DNA from: Planctomycetota bacterium
Lineage (GTDB): Bacteria; Planctomycetota; SZUA-567
Assembly: GCA_031261425.1 (NCBI GenBank)
Contig: JAISJR010000099.1
Coordinates: 1-60,568, forward strand
Direction of reading: 5' to 3'
DNA length: 60,568 nucleotides
Shown: in pieces, positions 17,464 through 26,062 of the stretch
How the letters are laid out: each line of letters opens with the position of its first letter
How positions within the stretch are numbered: position 1 is the stretch's first letter
Position numbers and translations under genes: made by a program
The notes under the pieces: generated by a model
What the model was told of the DNA's origin: nothing
Databases searched by the model: none
The model's input: the letters and a program-made list of their open reading frames with translations, nothing else

Positions 17464-17503
17464 AGCAATTAAAAATTACAAATTAAAAATTAAAAATTGT
17501 GGA
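17464..17503. repeat. AATTAAA heptamer arm
   Basis: Single arm (AATTAAAAATTACAAATT...) ending in GTGGAGT; the core and right arm are replaced by unrelated sequence. It is the first half of the 504-base gap 17432-17935. Confidence 0.7.
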
Positions 17504-17642
17504 GTCGGTAGTTTCGCCAACGACGCGCGCCCGTGCAAGACCGCCTACTTTCCCCTCGGCGCGGCACGGTTACAATTTAGACCAAATTATAAAAACGGCG
17601 CGAGGCGAAATCGAACTCCGCTATTTTTAATTTCTAACTGAT

Positions 17643-17871
17643 GTTGCGCGGTCAACCAAAAGACGCGAATTTTTACGCATAAAAAAGAGAGATTTTTTTG
17701 TCCACGAATTACACGAATTAAAGAGCCGGAAAACGGACAAAAAAAATTGGGAAAGCACACCAACCTTCGCTTCGCTCGGTTTCGGGTTAATTCGTCTAAT
17801 TCGTGTTAATTCGTGTTAAGTTCTTTTCGTGTTCATTCACGGCTTCTTTTTTTTTGCGCGTAACGTGAGTT
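17643..17871. repeat. Cassette C (ACGAATT type)
   Basis: Ends are short inverted repeats (CGCGGTCAACC side and CGCGTAACGTGAG side). Inside are 9-10-bp units GAATTACAC and their complement GTGTTAATTC flanking GAGCCGGAAAACGGAC and CTTCGCTTCGCTCGG. Nearly identical at 28574-28819 and 44910-45139; interrupted copies at 34682 and 54318. No gene is seen in this gap. Confidence 0.85.
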
Positions 17872-17935
17872 TGTAATTTTTAATTTATGGGCGTTCTCCG
17901 TATCTAAATGAAAAACCCAAAAGTTAGGGGAAAAA

Positions 17936-19156
17936 ATGGCACGACAAGAAGAAACGCGCATCGACGGGCGCGGCGACGGGAAAATTTTGTTCATTCCCAA
18001 TATGGAGCCGTATTGCGTCAAGTTAATGGCGGCGGTGTTTAAGCCGCTCGGCTATCAAACGCACGTCTTGCAGGAAGACGACAAGGCGCTGGCGCTCGGC
18101 TTCAAGCACACCGGCGGCGGCGAGTGTATTCCCTGTCCGACGACCGTCGGCGCGATGCTCAAAGCGATGGAGGAAATGCGCGTTACGCCCGACCGCGCGA
18201 TTCTGTTTATGCCGACCGCCTGCGGTCCGTGCCGCTTCGGACAATACGTGAAACTCGACCGGATGATTTTCGAAAAAAAGGGCTGGGGCGCGGTGCAAAT
18301 TATGAGTCCGTCGGCGGAAAACGCCTACGAGGGCTTGCCCACTTCGGCGCGGATTCGCCTGTGGCACGCGATGTTGCTCGGCGACGTTTTTCGCAAACTC
18401 GCCTGCCGCGTCCGCCCGTATGAAATCACCGCCGGCGAAACCGACGCCGTCATCGAAAAATCTATGAACGCCGTCGCGGAATTATTCGGCGAAAACGCGC
18501 CGCTCGCCCGCATCAAAAAGGCGCTCGCCGAAGCCGTCGCCGCCGTGGGAAAAATCGCGCGGCGCGAGGAAAAACGTCCGCTCGTCGGCATCGTCGGCGA
18601 AATTTTCGTGCGCTCCGACCCGTATATCAACGGCGATTTAATCCGCCGCATCGAGGCGTTGGGCGGCGAAGCGTGGCTCGCGCCGTTCGCCGAATGGATT
18701 TTTTACACGATGCGCGTGCGGTCGTTGTTGGTCGAGCAATCCGGCGGTTTTCTCAAAAAAGTCGCCGAAAAAGCGCGGTCGTGGTTGGAGAAAAATTTGG
18801 TGTTTGAGAAAGTCGAAAAAGAGTATTACGACCTCGCCGCGCCGCTCTTGGCGCAACGGCGCGAATATCCGGTCGAAGAGGTGATTGCCGCGGGGGAAAA
18901 GTATTCGCCGTGGCAGTTTGAAGGCGAGGCGATTATCACGCTCGGACGCGCCGAGTTGTTCGTCAAACGCGACGGCGCGAAAGCGATTGTCAACGCCAGC
19001 CCGATGTTTTGTATGCCGGGAACGATTACGTCGAGCATTTTTCCGGCGCTCGAAAAAGAACTCGACGCGCCGATTCTGAACAACTTTTACGACGGCTCCG
19101 GCGACCCGAACAAGTCCCTCGCGCCGGTGATGCATTTTTTGTGCAACGCGGGGTGA
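17936..19156 (+). CDS. 2-hydroxyacyl-CoA dehydratase-like Fe-S protein (CoA enzyme activase-associated family)
   Basis: 406 residues; AGGGG before the ATG. The sequence matches the HgdB-like family that makes up the C-terminal part of large DUF2229/BcrAD-BadFG activase fusions. Conserved cysteines appear as GGGECIPCPTTVG (about 61-65), ACGPCRFGQY (about 97-100) and MFCMPGT (about 360), suitable to hold a [4Fe-4S] cluster. GIVGEIFVRSDPYIN (about 221-235) is also family-typical. It is likely an electron-transferring subunit acting with an ATP-dependent activase; no activase gene is adjacent, so its partner and substrate are unknown. The next gene starts 41 bases downstream, across a short heptamer array. 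Confidence 0.75.
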   Translation: MARQEETRIDGRGDGKILFIPNMEPYCVKLMAAVFKPLGYQTHVLQEDDKALALGFKHTGGGECIPCPTTVGAMLKAMEEMRVTPDRAILFMPTACGPCRFGQYVKLDRMIFEKKGWGAVQIMSPSAENAYEGLPTSARIRLWHAMLLGDVFRKLACRVRPYEITAGETDAVIEKSMNAVAELFGENAPLARIKKALAEAVAAVGKIARREEKRPLVGIVGEIFVRSDPYINGDLIRRIEALGGEAWLAPFAEWIFYTMRVRSLLVEQSGGFLKKVAEKARSWLEKNLVFEKVEKEYYDLAAPLLAQRREYPVEEVIAAGEKYSPWQFEGEAIITLGRAELFVKRDGAKAIVNASPMFCMPGTITSSIFPALEKELDAPILNNFYDGSGDPNKSLAPVMHFLCNAG

Positions 19157-19197
19157 ATTTTAGAGTTAAGAGTTGAGAGTTGAGAAAGGGCAACTTT

Positions 19198-22100
19198 ATG
19201 TTCAAAAATTTAGGACTGCAGACCAAAATTTTCTTTTGGGTTTTGCTCGCGGTTGGCGTGTCTTTTTTGGCGTTGACGCTGATTGTTTCCGGCGAGTCGT
19301 TCAAAATGGCGCAAAAAGACGCCTTTAACCTCGCCACCGAAACCGCCGACAAATATAGCAACGAAATCAGAGCCGAATTGCAAGGCGCCCGCGTCACCGC
19401 CGGGACGCTCGCCACCGTCTTTGAAACGCTCAAAGACCACAATATCACCGACCGACAGGTGATGAACGACGTTCTGCGCCGCGCGCTCGTCAAAAAAGAA
19501 TACATCACCGCCTTTTGCATCGCCTACGACCCCGACGCGCTCGACGGCAAAGACGCGAATTTCGCCGGCAAAAAAGACGGCGGCGACATCGTTTTATTCA
19601 AAGACCAAGACGGCTTCACGCCCTACGACGCCTCCGGTCGCTACGCGCCGTATTGGAACAAACTCGGCGGCAATATCGACGTGGAGGCGCTACCCGCGAT
19701 TGACAGCGAGGATTGGTATATCGTCCCGAAAACCGAACTGCGCGAATATATCACCGACCCGTATCCTTACGGCTTGCAGGGCAAAACCGTGATGCTCGCG
19801 AGTTTCATCTTTCCGATTACCCATCGAGGCAAATTCATCGGCATCATTTCGTCCGACATCGTGTTGGACAAATTGCAGGAAATGGTGTCGATGGTCAGTC
19901 CGCACGGACAGGACGGCGTTGCCGAAATTATTTCCAACTCCGGCGCCGTCGTCGCCAGCCCCAATAAGGCGTATTTAAGCAAGGATTGGGCGGAAGTGCT
20001 GGCGTATGAAATGCTGACGTCCGACCACGCCAAAGTCGGCGCCGCCGTCCGCCACGCGAACGAATATCTCGCCGGTCGTCGGGTCGCCGCCGACGCGGAC
20101 GAAGAAACCGCCTACGAAAACGCGAAAAAATTTGCGGCGGGGTTGAATGAATTCTCGGCAAGTTTTGACGCCGCCCGTTTGGATTTGTCGTTGCTCAATC
20201 CCGAATTCGCCCTTGCGCTTTTACAGGCAGACCCGCAACGGTTGCAAGAAGCGACCGAAGCGAAAGAGGCGACTAAAAAAGGCGTCGCCTACACCGCCGT
20301 CAGTCAGGATTTTTATTCGGTGTATCTGCCGGTTAAATTCAGCGACGCGACCAGACCGTGGTCGGTCGTGGTCAGCATTCCGATGCCGAAAATTATCCGC
20401 GCCGCCAACGCCATCCGCAATTATATGTTGCTCGCGGCGGTCGTCGCCGCCGGCGCGATTGTCGTGATGCTTTATTTCATTATGAAAAGCGTTACCCGCC
20501 CGCTTCTCGCGCTTTCCAACGCCGCGAAAGTGTTGGGCGACGGCGATTTTGAAGTGGAAGTGCCGACGATTCAGAGCAACGACGAAATCGGCACGTTGTC
20601 GTGCGCGTTCAAATTTATGGCGGAAGAAATCGCGAAACTGATTACGGAGATGCACAATTACGCGAAAATTTTGGAAGAGAAAAACATTTATTTAGACCGG
20701 TTGAACGAACTCAAAGACGAATTTTTGGCGAACACCTCGCACGAATTGCGCACGCCGCTCAACGGCATTATCGGCATCGTCGAGTCGATGGTTGACGGCG
20801 CGACCGGCGAACTCACCGGCAAACAAAAATACAATCTGGCGATTGTCGCCAACTGCGGCAAGCGTCTCGCGAATATGATTAACGACATTCTGGACTTCAC
20901 GCGCCTGAAAAACCGCGAAATCGTCCTGCAAATCAAACCCATCGACCTCAAACCCATCGTCGATACGGTGGTAACGCTGTCCAAACCGCTGATTAAGGGC
21001 AAGGATTTGACGTTGGTGAACGAAATCGACGCCGCGTTCCCCGTCATCGACGCCGACGAAAACCGCATTCAACAAATTCTGTATAACTTAATCGGCAACG
21101 CGGTTAAATTCACCGACAAAGGAAAAGTGGGCATTACCGCCAAAATCGCGGGCGATATGGCGGCGATTTCCGTCGCCGACACCGGCATCGGGATTCCCGA
21201 ATATAAATTCGACCGCATTTTTGAATCGTTTGAGCAAGCCGACGGCTCCACGGCGCGGGAATACGGCGGCGCGGGATTGGGGCTGTCCATCACCAAAAAA
21301 ATCGTCGAACTGCACGGCGGGACTATCGGCGTGCAATCCATCGTCGGCGAGGGCTCGACCTTCACTTTCACCGTGCCGGTGTCCGCGGTGAAAAACGGGG
21401 ACGCGGGATTAAAACCCAGCGCGAGTCCGGTGATTGATATGGAGGATTTCGCCGCCGAGACCGCGGCGGCGGCGGCGGACGGCGATTTCCGGGTGTTGGT
21501 CGTGGACGACGAGCCGGTCAATATCCAAGTGCTGACCAACGTTTTGTCGATGCGCCGTTACGCGGTGCGCGCGGCGTATAACGGCGTGGACGCGCTGAAT
21601 TTATTCGCGCGGGGCGAAACGTTCGACCTCGTGTTGCTCGACGTGATGATGCCGAAAATGTCCGGCTACGAGGTCTGCCGGAAGTTGCGGGAAACGTATT
21701 CGCTGTTCGATTTGCCGATTGTGATGCTCACCGCGAAAAATCAGGTGCAAGACATTGTGCTGGGCTTCCAATCCGGCGCGAACGACTACCTCCAAAAGCC
21801 GTTCGACAAAGAGATATTGCTGGCGCGCGTCAAAACGCTGATTGAGTTGAAAGGCGCGATGACCGACGCGCTGGCGGCGAATAAGGCGAAAAGTTTGTTC
21901 CTCGCCAATATGAGCCACGAAATCCGCACGCCGCTTCACGCCGTTATCGGGCTGACCAATCTGTTGCTCAAAACGCCGATGGACGCCACGCAACGGGACT
22001 ACGCGGAAAAAATGCGCCGCGTTTCCTCGACCCTGCTCGGCATCATCAACGACATTTTGGATTTCGCCAAAATCGACGCCGGCAAAATGACTCTGCAATG

Positions 22101-23055
22101 CGCCGTCTTTGATTTGCGGAAAATATTCGACGACTTGACGATTTTTTTCCACGAGCAAAAAGCGTCCTCGCCGCTCGCGCTCAATTTCGCGTTGGACGCC
22201 GCGTTGCCGTCCGCCGTCGCCGGCGACCCGTTGCGCTTGCAACAAGTGTTTATCAACTTGGTCGATAACGCCTACAAATTCACCGAGCGGGGCGCGATTA
22301 CCGTTCGCGCCGCCGTCGCGCACCGCGGCGAACGCGACGTGATGCTGACTTTTGCCGTCGAGGACACGGGCGTCGGTATGAGTCCGAAGCAAATCGACGA
22401 GATTTTCGCCGCCTTTAATCAGGCGGATAATTCTTACTCGCGCCGCTATCAGGGCGCCGGTTTAGGTCTGACAATTACCAAACAAATGGTCGAGTTGATG
22501 GGCGGAAAAATCGGCGTCGTCAGCGTCGAGGGCAAAGGCACGACCGTTACTTTCACCTGCTCTTTCTCGTTGCCGGAAGCGCCTGCGACCGCCGCCGTCG
22601 CCGCCCCGCCGGAAAAAAACGCCGCCCCGACGAACGCGGACGAAAACGCGGTTTTGCGCGGTATGCGGGTGTTGTTGGTCGAGGACAATGAAATCAACAC
22701 GATGATTGCGGTGGAATTGTTGAACGCCGCCGGCATTGAAACGACCACGGCGGAAAACGGCGCCGAAGCCCTGAAAAAATTGGCGGAAGCCGCCGCGAAC
22801 GGCGCGCCGCCGGATTTAGTGTTGATGGATTTGCAGATGCCGGTAATGGACGGCTACGAGGCGACGAAAATAATTTTGGCAATGCCGGAATATCGCGACC
22901 TGCCGATTTTCGCCCTGACGGCGCACGACTTCCCGGAAGAGCGCGCCCGTAGCGCCGCCCGCGGGATGAAAAAACATTTGGCAAAACCGATTGACACCGA
23001 CTTGTTCTACGCGGCGTTGCGGGAAGTCGCCGCCGGCAAAACCCCGCCAAAATAA
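19198..23055 (+). CDS. Double hybrid sensor histidine kinase
   Basis: 1285 residues. The start at 19198 is favoured (AAAGGG upstream; M at 19180 lies in the array). Domains: TM (about 11-31), large extracytoplasmic double-Cache-like sensor (40-400), TM (about 406-428), HAMP (428-480), HisKA with SHELRTPLNG (about 514), HATPase (about 619-730; NAVKFTD, DTGIGI), receiver (about 764; VVDDEP, phospho-Asp in LLDVMMP), second HisKA with MSHEIRTPLH (about 905), second HATPase (about 1009; DTGVGM), second receiver (about 1155; VEDNEIN, LMDLQMP). Two complete kinase-receiver pairs in one chain are unusual. There is no output domain, so a separate phosphotransfer protein or regulator is needed. A terminator follows directly. 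Confidence 0.9.
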   Translation: MFKNLGLQTKIFFWVLLAVGVSFLALTLIVSGESFKMAQKDAFNLATETADKYSNEIRAELQGARVTAGTLATVFETLKDHNITDRQVMNDVLRRALVKKEYITAFCIAYDPDALDGKDANFAGKKDGGDIVLFKDQDGFTPYDASGRYAPYWNKLGGNIDVEALPAIDSEDWYIVPKTELREYITDPYPYGLQGKTVMLASFIFPITHRGKFIGIISSDIVLDKLQEMVSMVSPHGQDGVAEIISNSGAVVASPNKAYLSKDWAEVLAYEMLTSDHAKVGAAVRHANEYLAGRRVAADADEETAYENAKKFAAGLNEFSASFDAARLDLSLLNPEFALALLQADPQRLQEATEAKEATKKGVAYTAVSQDFYSVYLPVKFSDATRPWSVVVSIPMPKIIRAANAIRNYMLLAAVVAAGAIVVMLYFIMKSVTRPLLALSNAAKVLGDGDFEVEVPTIQSNDEIGTLSCAFKFMAEEIAKLITEMHNYAKILEEKNIYLDRLNELKDEFLANTSHELRTPLNGIIGIVESMVDGATGELTGKQKYNLAIVANCGKRLANMINDILDFTRLKNREIVLQIKPIDLKPIVDTVVTLSKPLIKGKDLTLVNEIDAAFPVIDADENRIQQILYNLIGNAVKFTDKGKVGITAKIAGDMAAISVADTGIGIPEYKFDRIFESFEQADGSTAREYGGAGLGLSITKKIVELHGGTIGVQSIVGEGSTFTFTVPVSAVKNGDAGLKPSASPVIDMEDFAAETAAAAADGDFRVLVVDDEPVNIQVLTNVLSMRRYAVRAAYNGVDALNLFARGETFDLVLLDVMMPKMSGYEVCRKLRETYSLFDLPIVMLTAKNQVQDIVLGFQSGANDYLQKPFDKEILLARVKTLIELKGAMTDALAANKAKSLFLANMSHEIRTPLHAVIGLTNLLLKTPMDATQRDYAEKMRRVSSTLLGIINDILDFAKIDAGKMTLQCAVFDLRKIFDDLTIFFHEQKASSPLALNFALDAALPSAVAGDPLRLQQVFINLVDNAYKFTERGAITVRAAVAHRGERDVMLTFAVEDTGVGMSPKQIDEIFAAFNQADNSYSRRYQGAGLGLTITKQMVELMGGKIGVVSVEGKGTTVTFTCSFSLPEAPATAAVAAPPEKNAAPTNADENAVLRGMRVLLVEDNEINTMIAVELLNAAGIETTTAENGAEALKKLAEAAANGAPPDLVLMDLQMPVMDGYEATKIILAMPEYRDLPIFALTAHDFPEERARSAARGMKKHLAKPIDTDLFYAALREVAAGKTPPK

Positions 23056-23077
23056 ATTGGCGGAACCCTGAAAAAAA

Positions 23078-23108
23078 GACCGTCCCCAAAATGGGCGGTC
23101 TTTTTTTT
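23078..23108 (+). terminator. Rho-independent terminator after the hybrid kinase
   Basis: Stem GACCGTCC with GGGCGGTC (one G-U pair), short A-rich loop, then eight T. An A run before the stem gives it weak activity for the opposite strand as well, serving the convergent XRE gene. Confidence 0.85.
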
Positions 23109-23160
23109 AGGGGGTTTAAGAGTTTTAAGGTAATTAAGGGTTTTAAGAATTAAGAACCTT
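23109..23160. repeat. CTTAAA-type 9-bp array
   Basis: Imperfect units such as GTTTAAGAG, TTTTAAGGT and AATTAAGGG run up to the stop of the XRE gene. Confidence 0.6.
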
Positions 23161-23593
23161 AAACGCCGGTAATTTTCACCCGCCGGTTAGCGAAGCGTTC
23201 ATCTTTTTTCGCGGAATTTTCCGGTTTCGCGAAATTTTCCGGCGGCGGCGTCCGTTTTTTCGCGGCGGCGACGAACGCAGTGATTTCCATTTTGTCGGCG
23301 GCGGACAAATCGCGCCAACTGTCAACGATTTCCCGCAAAATGTCGTCGCCGATATAGCGGTTGTGATTCGCGCCGCGCGTCGCCGCCGCCGTTTCTTCGC
23401 ACCGCGCGTCAATATCTTTCATTTGGCAACCGAGCGCGGCGGCGATTTTTTTCAGATTCTGCACGCCGATAGCGCTCCGCCCCGACTCATAATGAGAAAT
23501 TTGACTCGTGCAAATTCCCGCCATCCCCGCCAACTGGTTTTGCGATAGATTTTTCTGGCTTCGTAACGCTTTTAGCCGTTCCGCAATCGTCAT
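23159..23593 (-). CDS. XRE-family transcriptional regulator
   Basis: 144 residues; GGAGGC upstream of the ATG. N-terminal HTH_XRE domain (about 5-60): LRSQKNLSQNQLAGMAGICTSQISHYESGRSAIGVQNLKKIAAALG. A helical middle (about 75-110) and a Lys/Pro-rich tail follow. Divergent from the zinc-ribbon gene at 23729; the 135-base gap holds a promoter and the inverted repeat at 23676, so it probably represses that operon and perhaps itself. Confidence 0.85.
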   Translation of the reverse strand: MTIAERLKALRSQKNLSQNQLAGMAGICTSQISHYESGRSAIGVQNLKKIAAALGCQMKDIDARCEETAAATRGANHNRYIGDDILREIVDSWRDLSAADKMEITAFVAAAKKRTPPPENFAKPENSAKKDERFANRRVKITGV

Positions 23594-23636
23594 TTTTTTG
23601 CCTCCAAAATTTTTGAGGAAAAAATTTGGCGGCGGC

Positions 23637-23664
23637 TTGACAATTGAACAAATGACTGTATGCT
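23637..23664 (+). promoter_or_regulatory. Candidate sigma-70-type promoter for the zinc-ribbon gene
   Basis: A perfect TTGACA, a 16-base spacer, then TATGCT (4 of 6 to consensus). Transcription would start near 23671, leaving a leader of about 58 bases. Confidence 0.6.
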
Positions 23665-23675
23665 ATGGTTATTTG

Positions 23676-23692
23676 GCAAGTGGCGCACTTGC
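23676..23692. promoter_or_regulatory. Candidate operator (inverted repeat)
   Basis: GCAAGTG-GCG-CACTTGC, a perfect 7-bp dyad just downstream of the candidate promoter and between the divergent genes. It is a plausible site for the neighbouring XRE protein; this is inference from position and symmetry. Confidence 0.45.
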
Positions 23693-23728
23693 ATTTGCCC
23701 CCGTCTGTCTTTTTGATTGGAGACTGCT

Positions 23729-23956
23729 ATGAGAAATTATTTTTGTAAGAACTGCAGAACCGTGATTCGTAATGCCGTAAAACCGAGTGTTTTCAATTGT
23801 CCGAAAGGCGGTCAACACCAATGGTCTGACCTCGGAGAAGTTGGAGCGACGCCGTATCAATGCAAAAAATGCGGGATACTGGTTGAATCGAAACCCCAGC
23901 CAAGTCCGTATGATTGTCCGGAAAGCGGAACGCATCAGTGGAGCAAACTGTCGTAA
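23729..23956 (+). CDS. Small tandem zinc-ribbon protein
   Basis: 75 residues from the ATG at 23729 (GGAG 7 bases upstream decides against 23717). The protein is one module twice: YFCKNCRTVIRN...FNCPKGGQHQWSDL and YQCKKCGILVES...YDCPESGTHQWSKL. Each has CxxC, a single C and an H, adequate for one zinc ion. The module resembles short zinc-ribbon proteins common in accessory DNA, mostly uncharacterised. First gene of a likely two-gene operon with 23994, driven by the promoter at 23637. Confidence 0.75.
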   Translation: MRNYFCKNCRTVIRNAVKPSVFNCPKGGQHQWSDLGEVGATPYQCKKCGILVESKPQPSPYDCPESGTHQWSKLS

Positions 23957-23993
23957 CTGTCTTTCATCTCGGCGATTATTTAAGGAGCGGACG

Positions 23994-24230
23994 ATGTTCC
24001 ATGCCATCATAATGGTGGGCTTATTCGCGGTATTTTGGTTCTTGCTTTCTGGAGTTTGGTCTAACTTGTTCGGTGAGCGGCATCGGAATCGCCTGAAGAA
24101 TAGACGTTTCCGAGAAGGAAGAATTGAGAAAGTCAAGTTCGATAAAAATGACAAGGATGACGTTAAGAAGGATGGCGAGGCGCGTAAAGAAAAAGGAAGA
24201 GTTGTCTGGGGTGTTTCGCTCGATGATTAA
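23994..24230 (+). CDS. Small membrane-anchored charged protein
   Basis: 78 residues. AAGGAGCGG before the ATG at 23994 fixes this start; the longer frame to 23787 overlaps the zinc-ribbon gene. One membrane segment (about 4-22, IIMVGLFAVFWFLLSGVW) then a highly basic/acidic cytoplasmic tail (residues 28-70). No family recognised. It lies 37 bases after the zinc-ribbon gene and is likely co-transcribed; the terminator at 24335 lies about 100 bases beyond it. Confidence 0.65.
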   Translation: MFHAIIMVGLFAVFWFLLSGVWSNLFGERHRNRLKNRRFREGRIEKVKFDKNDKDDVKKDGEARKEKGRVVWGVSLDD

Positions 24231-24334
24231 AAAAAAGAGAATCTGATGGTGGAGGTGTTTCGAATGTTGAGGTTGGGGAGATGGTTTCACCGTCGGTATC
24301 AACCACTCGCTTAATTTTTTGCCAAAAATAAAAA

Positions 24335-24360
24335 ACGCCGGAAAATTCCGGCGTTTTTTA
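24335..24360. terminator. Bidirectional terminator
   Basis: ACGCCGGA-AAAT-TCCGGCGT with an A run on the left and six T on the right. It separates the convergent genes ending at 24230 (+) and 24375 (-). Confidence 0.85.
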
Positions 24361-24374
24361 TGGACAGAGCGCGT

Positions 24375-24896
24375 TCAATCTTCCGGCGACAAATACGGTT
24401 CAAGCAACGCTTCGGCGAGAAGCATAATCGCCTCTTTGCTTAAATCGTGAAAACGAAACGAATAGAACAGATGGTCGAGCATTGACCGGGTAGGCGCGAC
24501 CGTTTTCGCCGTCAAAAAACTGATGCCATACCATAAAACGTTCAGCGCGGCAAAAGCGTTGGCATCCAGATTAGTCCGCCCATCTATCCGAAACGGCTGT
24601 AATTTCACAATCCAAAAACAATACAAAGCCGTTTCATTCAATTCCCCCATTTTCATCGGCGCGTGGTAAATACTGAAATATGGTCGGCGCATTTCCACCC
24701 GCTCAACCACCGTTTCCAACAATTCGCCATCGTATAAAACATCGGGAAAATTCGGAATATCCAACATCAGCGCCAAATCGTCAATCCGCTCGTCAATCCG
24801 CGACAGCATTTCCAAGCGGGAAAGTTTGCGGTAAGGCGGATATTCTTTCGACAACACGCTTTCAGCGGTATCGCGGGGATTTTTAACGTCCAACAT
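24375..24896 (-). CDS. Conserved-looking protein of unknown function
   Basis: 173 residues; AGGGGG lies before the ATG. No family recognised. Predicted mostly helical, with an acidic N-terminal half and a hydrophobic stretch around residues 115-130 (NAFAALNVLWYGISFLTAKT). No signal peptide. It follows the 68-residue gene by 9 bases, so the two form an operon. Its base composition is lower in GC than the housekeeping neighbours, in keeping with an accessory origin. Confidence 0.6.
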   Translation of the reverse strand: MLDVKNPRDTAESVLSKEYPPYRKLSRLEMLSRIDERIDDLALMLDIPNFPDVLYDGELLETVVERVEMRRPYFSIYHAPMKMGELNETALYCFWIVKLQPFRIDGRTNLDANAFAALNVLWYGISFLTAKTVAPTRSMLDHLFYSFRFHDLSKEAIMLLAEALLEPYLSPED

Positions 24897-24905
24897 TTGC
24901 GCCCC

Positions 24906-25112
24906 CTACTTCGCAAGTAAACGGTTCAATTCCACGCGCAACGGCGAGGCGTCTAATTTTTTCTTGCCTTCCAGCAACGCCGAACCGAAAGACATTCCCG
25001 CCGGACGTTGCGGGGCGTTATGAAGACGCGGCGAATTGGCTTTCCGCGCGTCATAGTCCGCATCGGTTTCATCGCGCAACGGACTGGGTTTGCGAACGCT
25101 ATAATAAACCAT
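24906..25112 (-). CDS. Small basic protein of unknown function
   Basis: 68 residues from the ATG at 25112, preceded by GGGGAG; the in-frame start at 25202 gives a longer hydrophobic extension without a ribosome site. Hydrophilic, arginine- and lysine-rich, no recognised domain. First gene of the pair with 24375. Confidence 0.5.
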   Translation of the reverse strand: MVYYSVRKPSPLRDETDADYDARKANSPRLHNAPQRPAGMSFGSALLEGKKKLDASPLRVELNRLLAK

Positions 25113-25220
25113 ATTTTCTCCCCGCAAAAGAATACCGCCAAAATCAACGGTGAGCGCATTGTAATTAAAAAAAACAAAGTTAAAAGTTGAAAGGTGGCGC
25201 ATAACATCAGTTCGTAATTT

Positions 25221-25664
25221 TTAATGCGTAACCAATTGCGCGGCGAGCAACGCCAGCGCCTCGCCGTAGCCGGCGAAGCCGTGTCCGGTAATCGTCGCGA
25301 GACAAGCGGGGGAAATGTAGGAGTGGCGGCGGAATTTTTCGCGGGTTTCAATGGCGGATAAATGCACTTCCACCGCCGGCAAGGCGACGGCTTTCAGCGC
25401 GTCTAAAATGGCGACGCTGGTATGGGTGTAAGCCGCCGGATTGATAACGATGCCGGCGAATTTGCCGTCCGCCGCTTGAATCCAATCGACCAATACGCCC
25501 TCGTGATTCGACTGTTTGACGGTCGCCGTCAAACGCCATCGCGCCGCCGCCGCGTGAATTTCGCGCTCCAAATCGGCGTAAGTCGCGCGCCCGTAAATCT
25601 CCGGTTCGCGCCGTCCTAATAAATTCAGATTCGGTCCGTTGAGGACGAGGATTTTTTTGGGCAT
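25221..25664 (-). CDS. aroQ: Type II 3-dehydroquinate dehydratase
   Basis: 147 residues, full length for the family. Converts 3-dehydroquinate to 3-dehydroshikimate in the shikimate pathway; the family forms dodecamers. Motifs: NGPNLNLLGRREPEIYG with the catalytic Tyr, FAGIVINPAAYTHTS with the substrate Asn, VEVHLS with the catalytic His, and REKFRRHSYIS with the lid Arg. No clear ribosome site. No other aro gene is adjacent. Confidence 0.95.
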   Translation of the reverse strand: MPKKILVLNGPNLNLLGRREPEIYGRATYADLEREIHAAAARWRLTATVKQSNHEGVLVDWIQAADGKFAGIVINPAAYTHTSVAILDALKAVALPAVEVHLSAIETREKFRRHSYISPACLATITGHGFAGYGEALALLAAQLVTH

Positions 25665-25675
25665 AGTTTTTGTTT

Positions 25676-25765
25676 AGGGAAAAGGGAAAAGGGAAAAAAA
25701 TTTGTTCGGGGAATTAAGAAACGCAGAACTCGCTACTTTTCCCTTTCACCTTTTCCCTCTTCCCT
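25676..25765. repeat. GGGAAAA heptamer inverted repeat
   Basis: GGGAAAA units (25676-25696) and CCCTTTT units (25738-25765) flank GAATTAAGAAACGCAGAACTC. The right arm is translated as the C-terminal EEGKGEREK of the MNT gene. Confidence 0.8.
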
Positions 25766-26062
25766 TTTATACAGCGTTTTCCCGACCCGCCGAATGTGGT
25801 CGCGCAAATTATCGTTGGCGATGTCGCGGTAAAGGCAAACGTCAACTAAATACGGCATATCCGAATCGTCAAATTCGCCCGCCAAATGCGCCAACTCGCG
25901 AAACCCGAACGACTCTTCCGCGCGCAACGTCAGGTCAATATCACTGCCGGCGCGAAAATTGCCGATGGCGCGACTGCCGTACAAAATTACTTCGTCAATC
26001 GCCGCGTGCCGCCGGAAAATATCGGTCAGCGTTTGCAGAGTGTAATCCGACAAGCCGAACAT
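25733..26062 (-). CDS. MNT nucleotidyltransferase of a HEPN-MNT module
   Basis: 109 residues. Pol-beta-like minimal nucleotidyltransferase with ILYGSRAIGNFRAGSDIDLTL (GSRx2Gx5SDIDL) and a third Asp in YLVDVCLYR. In HEPN-MNT pairs the MNT protein neutralises the HEPN toxin, in studied cases by adding AMP to it. Its ATG overlaps the HEPN stop by one base (TAATG), giving coupled translation. The last residues (EEGKGEREK) are encoded by an invading GGGAAAA array, so the original C-terminus was changed. Confidence 0.88.
   Translation of the reverse strand: MFGLSDYTLQTLTDIFRRHAAIDEVILYGSRAIGNFRAGSDIDLTLRAEESFGFRELAHLAGEFDDSDMPYLVDVCLYRDIANDNLRDHIRRVGKTLYKREEGKGEREK

Noticed and set aside
17643-17871. 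Cassette C as a gene or insertion sequence
   Set aside because: No frame gives a plausible protein and there is no transposase; all copies are non-coding repeats.
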